From: Glaciecola sp028401415
GTDB lineage: Bacteria; Pseudomonadota; Gammaproteobacteria; Enterobacterales; Alteromonadaceae
Direction: 5' to 3'
Assembly (NCBI RefSeq): GCF_028401415.2
Contig: NZ_CP171821.2
Coordinates: forward strand, 1,364,001 to 1,428,000
DNA length: 64,000 nucleotides
In this document: piece after piece, positions 24,630-33,208 of the stretch
Position numbering within the stretch: position 1 is the first letter of the stretch
Layout: each line of letters starts with the position of its first letter
The notes under the pieces: model-generated
Databases searched by the model: none
Seen by the model: only the letters and a program-made list of their open reading frames with translations
Told to the model about the DNA's origin: nothing
Program-made: the position numbers and the translations under genes

Positions 24630-27600
24630 TTAGAAGGTTCCTCGTACAATTAACGAGAAACGTCTGTCATTCTCAAACCATGAGCGATTCAAACGCTCAT
24701 CACCTTGCAACATTGTAGTTCGGATGGTTTCGTTGGTTAAGTTCACCCCTTGAACACCTACCGAAATATTGTCGGTCACGTCATAGAAGATAGAGCCATC
24801 TAATTGACCTGTTGCTTCGTTAAAGATTGGCTTTCTGGTGATAACATCGCGTGCTGTTAACAAAAAGTCAGAACGCCAGTTATATGCTAAACGAGCATGA
24901 AGTGCATTCTTCTCGTAAAGCAATACCAAGTTAACCGTATCTTCTGATAGTTGCTCGAGCGGCAAACCATCACGAGCATCATCAAGGATACTTCCATCGC
25001 CATCTAGATTTGGATTAGGAATACCATCAGAACTTAAGTAGGTATAGTTAGCTTGCACACCAAGACCGTCAAATGGTGCCGGCAGCATTCCAAAGAATTG
25101 CTGATAAGCAAGCTCATAACCTTTCATTGAGCCTTCTTGACCGTTAGTTGGGCCACTGATTACCACTGGCTCTTCAGCACCCGTTGTTGGGTTTTGAATA
25201 ACATCACCACGGTCACCAGATAAGAAGAAGTTCTTCAAGTCTTTGTAGAACAAAGACACAATGAAGTTCGCGCCTTCATCGAAATACCACTCAAATGATG
25301 CATCGTAGTTGATGGATTCCATGGGCTGAATGGCTGGATTACCACCATTAGCTCGGTAGAACTGAATTTGAGCGTCTGTGACATTCTGAACAGGCGAGCC
25401 ATCCTCATCCAGTATGGGACTGCCATTTTCATCAAGCGCGACTTCGCGAGTAATGAATATCTCGTCTGCTCCAATTCTTAAGAAGCCACGTTTTTGACCC
25501 AAGTTTGGATATGCAATAGCTTCAGCAGCAGCAAGTCGCACGAACATATCATCCGCTAACTCAATTCGCATATTGAAACTAGGTAAGAGATTGGTGTAAT
25601 TATCAGTGAAGGTAAGCGGCACTGCGCTACCTGTACCAAATGCTCTGTCTGCCTCTGGTAAGAACAAGAATGCGTAGTCATTCGGATCGTAGTCTGGGCC
25701 ACCTTCCAAAATAGCACGCTCTTCTGTGTAGTCAGGATAGATGACGAAACCGTCGGTTTCAGTATCCACGTCAACATAGCGCACACCAAAGTTACCATCA
25801 ACTAATACATCACCTACTTCAAACGCATAGTTTGCTTGTAAATAAAACGCGGTGTTTGTTTCAGAGATGGTGTTAATTTCTTCTCTCAAATAGTTACTGC
25901 CGTCAACCGTAGGGTTACCATCGTTGTCGACACGCTCATTTAGCAGCGTATAGCCGTCAGATCCTACTGCAGCAGCCATTTCCTTAAGAAGATTCGAGAA
26001 TGCTGGATCACCATAGTTCTTCGCAATGTCTATGGTAGGCACCATAAACTGAGAACCTTGAACAATCGCACCGCCCTGCATATCACTAAAATCAGCAACT
26101 GTGACAAAATCTGCCAATGCTTGTGCTGTTGGAAGGTCGCGATTCAAAAACGCTGGACCACCGTCATGCCATGCAGCATGTAAATGTTTCCAGTGATAGG
26201 CAGACTCACGAGTTGTCTGATCGCGCTTAGAGTAACGAACGCCGGTTTTGATTGACTCAATAAAGCCACTCTCAAATACGCGTTTGGCATCAAACATAAA
26301 TGCCGTTTCTTCGCCGTCATTATCTTGAGAGTGAGGCATACCTGCGCGCCACCAAGCGTTATTAGGGCTATCAACACCTAACTGACTTTCAAAACCTGGG
26401 TCAGTTGAGTACTGTGGATCATAGAAGCCGATATCGGCCACATCGTCGCCGTTCGCCTTGTAATACATAACCGCGTTTTGACCATAAAACAAAGTGTGGT
26501 CAATAACGCTTGCTTCCGCTTCAATGCGCTGAGCATCAAACTCTAAGAACCAAGTGTCATCGATTTCGTGTTTAACGTTAAGAGAAAAGTCTTCAACTAA
26601 GTTGGTGTCTCTTCTAAAACGTGTGGTTGACTCCACTAATGAACCATACCTAGGCCAGAAGTCTGGATTGTTTGAGTCACCCCAATTTTGGGTGTTTTGC
26701 AAACGGAAAAATGGGTCATCGCCAGGAACATTTGAACGATATGCTGGACCTGCTGCAGTAAGCAAGCCTTCGGTCATATATCCATTTTCATCATAAACGA
26801 TGTCTGTGCCTTCAACTGGGATAAGCACGCCATTTTCGTTTCGTTGAATTTCAATTGAATTTTCAGTCCACTCTAGCGAAGAGTCAGAACGGATGTATTC
26901 AGCTGTCACCAAGGTATTTTCATCAGGTGAACGCCATTGGATTGAAGCCGAGCCCCCTTCACGGTCGCGATCGTCTTGCTTGCGTCTTGCACCAACACCG
27001 CGCAGCACACGTTGCGGTATTGGATTACCATCGGCACCAATAACATCGTTACCGTTAGCATCTTGAATATTACCTAACACCCACAGCGGGTTGCCGGCAT
27101 TTTGTCCTTCGGCGGCATCAGGGTCGGAACGGTCATCCCAGTTAACGCCGGTTTGTATACCATCAGACTGGAATTTAACTTCCGCCTTGGTGTAGTTAAC
27201 TAGGAAGCCCCACTCGCCGTTGTCTGTCTGCATTCTGTCGCTGAACAAGAATGAAAACTGCGGTGCGCCCTCTTCACGAAGGTCGCCATATACATATTCA
27301 GCGTTGAATGCGAAAACGCGATCAGGACTGTCAAACGCTTTACGAGTACGCAAGTCGATAGTACCTGAAATACCACCTTCGATAAGCTCAGCCATTTGGT
27401 TTTTATATACCAGCACGCTACCCACTAGCTCTGGTGGTACGTCTGCAAAGCTGAGTCCACGACCACTGTTAGCACTAAAGCTACTTCGGCCGTTAAACTC
27501 ACTTCGGGTTTGACTCAAGCCACGAATAACAATACCAGTACCTTCTGTACTGAAGTGGTCAGGGTCGTTTCGAGCAGCAAAGCGCTCGATGGCAACGCCT

Positions 27601-27911
27601 GGAACACGTTGAAGCGCTTCTAATATACTGGTATCTGGAAGTGCAGATATGTCTGATGCGTCAATAGCGTCTAAAAAGGTGCCTGCTTCGCGCTTCATGT
27701 CGGATGCGCGCATGAGGTTGCCGCGTTGGCCGCGTACCTCAATGACTTCAGCCATTTCCTCTTCGGTTTGAGGTTCTTGTACTGGCTCTTCTTGAGCATA
27801 TGCGCCCGTTGAAATGCCGGTTACCGCGAGTGCTATTAGACTTTTTTGAAATCGTCTTTTTTGCGAGTGTGTTTGCATAGTTGTGTGCCTAACCGTTGTG
27901 TGCCTAAACAT
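24630..27911 (-). CDS. TonB-dependent outer-membrane receptor (large, Caulobacter/Alteromonas type)
   Basis: A 1093-residue outer-membrane transporter. A signal peptide (SLIALAVTGISTGAYAQE) is followed by a Glu-rich TonB-box region with EVIEVRGQRGN, the plug domain (DISALPDTSILEALQRVPGV, then IVIRGL), and a beta-barrel ending in RRFSLIVRGTF with a terminal Phe. The size and the DAIDASDISALPD plug type match receptors for complex glycans. ATG at 27911 has GGGAG eight bases before it. The first codons contain a duplicated TTAGGCACACAAC, so a start at 27878 is also possible. Its position within the halogenase locus suggests import of the locus's substrate or product. Confidence 0.95.
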   Translation of the reverse strand: MFRHTTVRHTTMQTHSQKRRFQKSLIALAVTGISTGAYAQEEPVQEPQTEEEMAEVIEVRGQRGNLMRASDMKREAGTFLDAIDASDISALPDTSILEALQRVPGVAIERFAARNDPDHFSTEGTGIVIRGLSQTRSEFNGRSSFSANSGRGLSFADVPPELVGSVLVYKNQMAELIEGGISGTIDLRTRKAFDSPDRVFAFNAEYVYGDLREEGAPQFSFLFSDRMQTDNGEWGFLVNYTKAEVKFQSDGIQTGVNWDDRSDPDAAEGQNAGNPLWVLGNIQDANGNDVIGADGNPIPQRVLRGVGARRKQDDRDREGGSASIQWRSPDENTLVTAEYIRSDSSLEWTENSIEIQRNENGVLIPVEGTDIVYDENGYMTEGLLTAAGPAYRSNVPGDDPFFRLQNTQNWGDSNNPDFWPRYGSLVESTTRFRRDTNLVEDFSLNVKHEIDDTWFLEFDAQRIEAEASVIDHTLFYGQNAVMYYKANGDDVADIGFYDPQYSTDPGFESQLGVDSPNNAWWRAGMPHSQDNDGEETAFMFDAKRVFESGFIESIKTGVRYSKRDQTTRESAYHWKHLHAAWHDGGPAFLNRDLPTAQALADFVTVADFSDMQGGAIVQGSQFMVPTIDIAKNYGDPAFSNLLKEMAAAVGSDGYTLLNERVDNDGNPTVDGSNYLREEINTISETNTAFYLQANYAFEVGDVLVDGNFGVRYVDVDTETDGFVIYPDYTEERAILEGGPDYDPNDYAFLFLPEADRAFGTGSAVPLTFTDNYTNLLPSFNMRIELADDMFVRLAAAEAIAYPNLGQKRGFLRIGADEIFITREVALDENGSPILDEDGSPVQNVTDAQIQFYRANGGNPAIQPMESINYDASFEWYFDEGANFIVSLFYKDLKNFFLSGDRGDVIQNPTTGAEEPVVISGPTNGQEGSMKGYELAYQQFFGMLPAPFDGLGVQANYTYLSSDGIPNPNLDGDGSILDDARDGLPLEQLSEDTVNLVLLYEKNALHARLAYNWRSDFLLTARDVITRKPIFNEATGQLDGSIFYDVTDNISVGVQGVNLTNETIRTTMLQGDERLNRSWFENDRRFSLIVRGTF

Positions 27912-28652
27912 TAATGGCTCCCGTTTTTCGAATTATGTCGTATCTCGCTGCGTCAACCGCTCTTACTAATAGAAGCCTACATATTTAAAAGCAGTCAACG
28001 ACGTAAAGCTCTTGATACCATTTCGTTATTTTCAGTGTTCGAATCTATCGTTCACTTAAAGCCGAAAAATACAGCGTCATCGTCAAACTAAACGAAACGT
28101 TAATATTTGTAAACAAGATGTAAGTAGCATAATTTCGAACGTAACAAGCTGATGTAACAAATTAGGCTAGCTATGCAACTTTTTAGGCTTTTAATCGGCA
28201 CATACAGTGAAAATTCATAATTCAAAGACTTTAAATAACAAAATTTCATATATCGAATAGTAATTTTTATAAAAACTAATTTTGAATTTTCTGTTTTCCT
28301 TTGTTTAAGTGCTGACAATTTGCAAAATAAGCCCTCCAAGCCATATAAAAACTGAATTTATAAAAATTCTGAATGTTTTTTCATCAAATCTGCATCACCA
28401 ATGAAATCGAAAAATATATCGGTTTAATATCTATGTTTTCAGATGATCAGGCTCAATTACTGGCAATAGTGAAAAAATCCCTTTTGAAAAAAACATAAGC
28501 ATGACTTTTTTCAAGCGATGCAAGCTTATGGGCGTGAGAGATGTTTATGAATTTGATGGTATTTTCGACTTATTGCTGGTGATAACCCGCTCGACAGTAA
28601 CAAACCATTTACAACTAGACGACTTTATGGCGATGAGACTACTGGCACTACT
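27912..28652. other. AT-rich intergenic region upstream of the TonB receptor
   Basis: 740 bp without a convincing gene. Open frames are a low-complexity one on the minus strand (28100-28339) and a 51-codon one on the plus strand (28501-28656) that overlaps the stop of the next gene. Neither has recognisable character. The region separates the two halogenase-family genes upstream from the receptor, so it probably contains the receptor promoter. I see no operator I can name. Confidence 0.4.
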
Positions 28653-30194
28653 TTAAACCTCAGGCGTTTTTGTAATTGAATTAATATAGCGCGCAATCGG
28701 CGGTAGCGATTGAATCGTGTCACCAACCATTGCTTTCAAATGCATAATGCTCGCATAGGTAGCGCTCACGTCATGCATATCAATCAGAGGCTGGTACGAC
28801 TGTGGTAAGAAGCCAGAGCATAGCATGAGATTCGTCCACAAATGCTCAGGGATAGGATCGTTTTCGTAATGCAGCACATGCCCTCTTTGAGCAAACAAGC
28901 GCATTTGATGCGCAAGAGAACTCGACCTGCTTTCAACGGATTCGACGGGTTCCTTATTTTGATTGAATACTGACTGCAGGCAGCTTTGATAGTCTGCCAC
29001 TGCACTTTTTTGGGCCAATGTCACTCGATTATATTCAACTCGATTGACGTCAAAGGCATCCGTGGCGGGCGCTAAATCTATAAAACGATTTACATCGCGC
29101 AAGCTTTGCTCCATGTCTGAAAATACAACTGAGGCACTGTTGCCAATCCCCTGCCCCAAAGCAATGCAGTTAGCTAACCAGTAATCAGATTGGCAAACTT
29201 TATCGAGCTTGGTTTCTTGAATTTGAAGCTGTGACTCAGTCATACCTAAGCGTTTCAGCAGTCCGGCTCTTGCCGCCTCGCTTGAGGTGTGAGCGCTGTC
29301 AAAATGAACTTGGTAACAAATGCCACGGGGCAGAACCTGTGAGGAGAAAATTCCATAATCGCTTACTGACAGTGTTTTGTAGGCATTAGGTGGAAAGGCT
29401 TGGCTCGACATAGCTAGCAAGCGCATATCCAAGTCTGCTTTGCTGGGCTTGCTTGCTACACCCAAGGACTGAACGGCCTCGCACAATTGTGAATGAGCGC
29501 TGAGTTCGTCACTGGCATCAATATATATATCGGCTTTGAGTAAAGTTGTGACCGTTTTCGCCTCGCCACTGGCGATATTCCGCGAGGCCTCGGCTAGCAA
29601 ACCTACACCTTCGACCTCATTGTTTTTAATGTGAACATCAAGGCTGGGCACATTCAGAATTTGCACGCCAAGATGCTGTGCATATTTCACCATAAGGCTG
29701 GTGTAGCTTACGACATTAAATGAAATCGCATAGTCGAAACTAGATAATATGGACTGCGGATCGTCTACCGGATGCACAAACTTGTCAGAACGGGCCATAC
29801 TCGCCGCCAAAGAATACGATTCAAAGTCATCTATACCCGCTTTCATCGCATAATGATGAAAGGCATGACCATCAAAATTTGCACCGATAGGCGAGTAAGG
29901 CATCATGGTGTCAACATCTCGCCCTAGGTAGTTTTTACCCAAAAGTCTTACCGCTGTCTGAAAACTTCCTCCACTTGGCAGCAACCAATGCTTTTCATCA
30001 AGCCCACTAAGTTGATGCAGCCTCAATGCATCAGGCGTATAGGACTCTGCCACCGACATCTCCATACGCTGATTATCAATAGGCGGTGCGACTAATATCA
30101 CTTCAATTTGAAGTCGTTTTCGCAAAAACACGGCACTTAGCCAGGCCGCTGGTGTATTGCCCAGCACTACAATTCGTTTAATTGGATTGGCCAT
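28653..30194 (-). CDS. degenerate halogenase-family protein lacking catalytic motifs
   Basis: At 513 residues this has the length and overall layout of a flavin-dependent halogenase (KRIVVLGNTPAAWLSAVFLR at the start; a helical C-terminus with DMEQSLRDVNRFIDLAP). The family signatures are lost. The FAD glycine motif reads GNTPAAW, the position of the catalytic Lys reads SFQTAVRLLG (Gln), there is no WxWxIP motif (the region reads YGIFSSQVLPRG), and the EPLEST segment is gone. The frame is intact over 1.5 kb, so it is under selection and is not a pseudogene. It starts one base after the stop of the canonical halogenase upstream. A scaffolding or regulatory partner is my inference. Confidence 0.75.
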   Translation of the reverse strand: MANPIKRIVVLGNTPAAWLSAVFLRKRLQIEVILVAPPIDNQRMEMSVAESYTPDALRLHQLSGLDEKHWLLPSGGSFQTAVRLLGKNYLGRDVDTMMPYSPIGANFDGHAFHHYAMKAGIDDFESYSLAASMARSDKFVHPVDDPQSILSSFDYAISFNVVSYTSLMVKYAQHLGVQILNVPSLDVHIKNNEVEGVGLLAEASRNIASGEAKTVTTLLKADIYIDASDELSAHSQLCEAVQSLGVASKPSKADLDMRLLAMSSQAFPPNAYKTLSVSDYGIFSSQVLPRGICYQVHFDSAHTSSEAARAGLLKRLGMTESQLQIQETKLDKVCQSDYWLANCIALGQGIGNSASVVFSDMEQSLRDVNRFIDLAPATDAFDVNRVEYNRVTLAQKSAVADYQSCLQSVFNQNKEPVESVESRSSSLAHQMRLFAQRGHVLHYENDPIPEHLWTNLMLCSGFLPQSYQPLIDMHDVSATYASIMHLKAMVGDTIQSLPPIARYINSITKTPEV

Positions 30195-30195
30195 G

Positions 30196-31749
30196 TTAAT
30201 TTCCGTACAAACTGGAAGAGGCGTATGAGCGATTTAATCTTGCGCCGTCATCACTTAAATATTGTTGCAGCGTTAGGTCATTAGCGTTCATAGATGCAAC
30301 GCCCTCTTGTACGCGAGACAGATGCTCATGCATTAAGCTAGACACATGCTCTTGCGGCATATTGGCAATGGTCGGGTGAAAATGCTCTGGCGTTAAACCT
30401 TGCCCGGTTAACACTGCCAGCCAACTGGGGTCTAAAAATTCACCGCTGGCATATTTGATGATATGACCGCGAGACTGATACATGTCGAGCTTATGCTGCA
30501 GTGTGTCTGGGATGTCCATGTTGCGAAGGTATTCCCAAAAAGGCGAGTCACTGCGCTGAGTCACATGGTAGTGCGCAATCAAAAAATCGCGAATATGATA
30601 AAACTCGGCATCCATTACACGGTTAAACTCATCGGCTAAGTTCGTGTCACAGTTTTTGTCAGGAAAAAGCTGCATCAAATGGGTAATGGCATCTTGGATT
30701 AAATAGATACTGGTGGATTCCAAAGGCTCCAAAAATCCGCCGGATAAACCTATTGCAATGCAGTTCTTATTCCAAAACTTGTTACGTTTACCCGTAGTAA
30801 AACGAAGCTGAATTGGGTCACGCAGCGCTTTGCCGTCTATATTTGCAAGCAAAATATCGCGCGCTACATCGTCTGGCATAAACTTGCTGCTATAGACATG
30901 CCCATTGCCTGTGCGATGCTGCAAAGGGATCCGCCATTGCCAGCCTGCGCTGTGCGCAGTCGAGCGCGTGTATGGCAAAAGCGGCTCAACGCGCTCGCAC
31001 GGCACTGCCTGAGCGCTGTCGCAAGGTAAGTAATGGGACCAGTCTTGATAGCCAGTTTTCAAGCTTTGCTCAATTAATAAGCCCCTAAATCCAGAGCAGT
31101 CAATGAACAAATCACCGCTAATACGCTCACCACTATGTAATACCAGCTCATTGATGAAGCCTGTCTCTGAGCATTGCACTACCTCTTGTACCTTCCCTTC
31201 CTTGCGCTTAATACCGCGCTTTTCAGAAAGACTGCGAAGAAACTTAGCGTATAGAGCGGCATCGACATGATAGGCATAAGAATACTTCGACAGAACAGAG
31301 TCTGGATTGGGGTCGGGAAATTGAAACTTTTGCTGTTTAGCAGCATTAACCGCCAGAGAATAATCACTGAGAGGTTTTGCGTCTCCCTTTTGAAAAGCCT
31401 TAAGCCACAAATGATGAAACTCAACGCCGTGCGACTTTTCACCATACTCGCCAAAGGCATGCATATACTTGCTGCCTAGTTGCCCCCAGTTCACAAACTC
31501 GATGCCAAGCTTAAAAGTAGACTCGGTAGCGCGCATAAATTCGCGCTCATCAATACCTAACTTTTGATTGAAAAACCGTAAATGAGGAAGCGTTGCCTCT
31601 CCTACCCCAACTGTTCCGATATCGTCCGACTCAATGAGGGTAACTGAGCACTTTTGTACATCAACAATTTTAGTAAGGGCCGCGGCAGTCATCCAACCGG
31701 CTGTTCCACCGCCAAGAATGACAATATTTTGAATTTGCTGAGCTTGCAC
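30196..31749 (-). CDS. flavin-dependent (tryptophan-type) halogenase
   Basis: The second complete halogenase of the locus, 517 residues. It has GGGTAGW near the start, STFKLGIEFVNW (catalytic Lys), GWQWRIPLQHR and GGFLEPLESTS (catalytic Glu). It resembles the enzyme at 22996 along its full length but is clearly diverged. GTG at 31749 is preferred because AGG lies seven bases before it and the FAD motif then begins at the usual distance; the frame is open to a GTG at 31812 with no ribosome site. It is the first gene of a coupled pair with the degenerate paralogue. Confidence 0.9.
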   Translation of the reverse strand: MQAQQIQNIVILGGGTAGWMTAAALTKIVDVQKCSVTLIESDDIGTVGVGEATLPHLRFFNQKLGIDEREFMRATESTFKLGIEFVNWGQLGSKYMHAFGEYGEKSHGVEFHHLWLKAFQKGDAKPLSDYSLAVNAAKQQKFQFPDPNPDSVLSKYSYAYHVDAALYAKFLRSLSEKRGIKRKEGKVQEVVQCSETGFINELVLHSGERISGDLFIDCSGFRGLLIEQSLKTGYQDWSHYLPCDSAQAVPCERVEPLLPYTRSTAHSAGWQWRIPLQHRTGNGHVYSSKFMPDDVARDILLANIDGKALRDPIQLRFTTGKRNKFWNKNCIAIGLSGGFLEPLESTSIYLIQDAITHLMQLFPDKNCDTNLADEFNRVMDAEFYHIRDFLIAHYHVTQRSDSPFWEYLRNMDIPDTLQHKLDMYQSRGHIIKYASGEFLDPSWLAVLTGQGLTPEHFHPTIANMPQEHVSSLMHEHLSRVQEGVASMNANDLTLQQYLSDDGARLNRSYASSSLYGN

Positions 31750-31931
31750 TTGAAGACCTATCTTTGCTTTGCCTGCTAAGAGGAGCTGATTACAACTAAT
31801 TAACAAGCGCACGGTATCGTAGATGGAAGGATATGTGAACCTTATGAGTAAATATTTAGAGAGAATGCGTTAAATTGGAACGTGGGTGGTTGTTTGTGTT
31901 TTGATTATGTCGCAAAATATAAGGCGTATAT

Positions 31932-32007
31932 CGGCCCTTAGTTCAACCGGATAGAACGGCTGCCTCCTAAGCTGCAAATGTGAGTTCGAGTCTCGCAGGG
32001 CCGGCCA
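31932..32007 (+). tRNA. tRNA-Arg (anticodon CCT)
   Basis: A complete 76-nt cloverleaf: acceptor CGGCCCT pairing with AGGGCCG, D-arm GTTC/GAAC, anticodon loop CTCCTAA, T-arm GTGAG-TTCGAGT-CTCGC, discriminator G and an encoded CCA. The anticodon CCT reads AGG. The anticodon stem is GCTGC with GCTGC, which gives a U-U mismatch at its middle pair. It lies upstream of the accessory stretch; no integrase is visible in the window. Confidence 0.92.
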
Positions 32008-32207
32008 ATTTTTGAGCGATTGTAACTACTCCTACCTTTAGCTAGTTTATCTAGCTAGGAAACGTCTAGTAAATCAGTTGCGATTCAAATATCAGACGAA
32101 TAAGAATATAGTCAAAGCTCTTTAGAGTGTTTCGAAAGAGTTATAGACACATCATTTATTTATACTGACGTCAAGCTTGCAACTTGCGGGGTATGCGCAT
32201 GCTGAAG

Positions 32208-32495
32208 TCACTCACCCTTATTATCTATGCATTCTTTGTGGAAGAAAAAATTTGACGGTACATTTGCCCTGGCATCTACTAACGCCCATGCCTCATCGTA
32301 TGCCGCATAGTCAGTTCTTTTGGATATAATTGCCCCGTCAAATTCCGAAATCATTAACATGTTAATCTGCGAAATTAGCGCTTTATCTGGCATATTAAAC
32401 ATATCACCACAATTGCTTACTGTGGAGCGGATTTCGACCGAAACATGCAAATTGGTATTTCTAACTTCTTGTAGTGAAACTTCGGCTGTTAGCAA
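32208..32495 (-). CDS. small hypothetical protein, uncertain
   Basis: A 95-codon frame with protein-like composition in its second half (SEFDGAIISKRTDYAAYDEA). The only start is TTG, and the frame opens 17 codons further upstream without ATG or GTG. It could be real, or the 3' remnant of a broken gene that began near 32585. An overlapping plus-strand frame (32320-32622) is less protein-like. I recognise no family. Confidence 0.3.
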   Translation of the reverse strand: MLTAEVSLQEVRNTNLHVSVEIRSTVSNCGDMFNMPDKALISQINMLMISEFDGAIISKRTDYAAYDEAWALVDARANVPSNFFFHKECIDNKGE

Positions 32496-32584
32496 AGATT
32501 TGAGGTCATCGTTGAGGATCGTGCGATTGACGAACGATTACTTATTCTATGAAGCGAACAGACCTTGCGCCTATTATCTAATAC

Positions 32585-32983
32585 TCAAATCATTTGACCA
32601 ATTTCAAGTGATAGCCCTATGAGCGCCAATACCAAACCAACGCCACCTACTGAATTTCCTTTACCTATCATTACACCAAGTCGAATTAACGACTTGCTAA
32701 TCGCTATCAACAAAAGCACTAATGTTATGAAAACTGAAAAGATGATGTTGGCAGTGAAACCCATTGATTGCTCCCACATTGAGAGCACTAAAACCGCTAA
32801 AACCCACAAGATAATATATCCGCCAATCCACCTTATTGGTTTAGCAATGACTTTGGGCTTCGTGTTATCGAATATGGCGCGGAGTTCTTGAGAGAGCGGT
32901 TTAAAGTAAAGTTCAAGCGTGATTAATAGTAAGCCAATAAACTCAATAACAATCGTTGTCCACTGCAAAATCGTGCTAGTCAT
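32585..32983 (-). CDS. small integral membrane protein of unknown function
   Basis: A 132-residue protein with about four hydrophobic segments (near 8-25, 50-70, 76-98 and 110-130) and short polar loops, so it is an inner-membrane protein. The start is ATG at 32983. No motif links it to a known transporter or sensor. It stands alone between the tRNA and katG. The frame is intact and the hydrophobic pattern is regular, which supports a real gene. Confidence 0.65.
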   Translation of the reverse strand: MTSTILQWTTIVIEFIGLLLITLELYFKPLSQELRAIFDNTKPKVIAKPIRWIGGYIILWVLAVLVLSMWEQSMGFTANIIFSVFITLVLLLIAISKSLIRLGVMIGKGNSVGGVGLVLALIGLSLEIGQMI

Positions 32984-33032
32984 AAATCATATTTTGTATC
33001 AAAGCGTGTTCGGTCTTAGCTTACCATTACAT

Positions 33033-33094
33033 AGGGCACTTTGTTTGTTGTATCTCAGTTGAAGTTACATCAACAGACTTCTCAATCTCAATGG
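33033..33094. repeat. 62-bp perfect direct repeat, left copy
   Basis: Identical over 62 bp to 36630-36691, in the same orientation, 3597 bp apart. Weaker similarity continues for about 25 bp to the right. The right copy runs in frame into a decayed IS3-family transposase, so this copy is probably a fragment of a similar element. Confidence 0.85.
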
Positions 33095-33208
33095 CCTTGT
33101 AATTTATTTATGTCGCCATCGACCAAATCATAAGACTAAAAAATCATATAATACAAAATCATCTTTATTTGTAATGATTGCCATCGGCTAAGCATCTTTA
33201 AAGTTTAA

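Noticed and set aside
28100..28339. 79-codon minus-strand frame upstream of the TonB receptor
   Set aside because: It lies in AT-rich DNA, has Lys/Leu/Tyr-rich low-complexity composition and lacks a family resemblance or good start.
28501..28656. 51-codon plus-strand frame ending inside the degenerate halogenase gene
   Set aside because: It is short, overlaps a confident gene on the other strand and has no ribosome site.
22275..31749. Halogenated natural-product biosynthesis cluster
   Set aside because: There is no polyketide, peptide or terpene synthase, carrier protein or tailoring gene set. The receptor-linked halogenase type is not of the secondary-metabolite kind.
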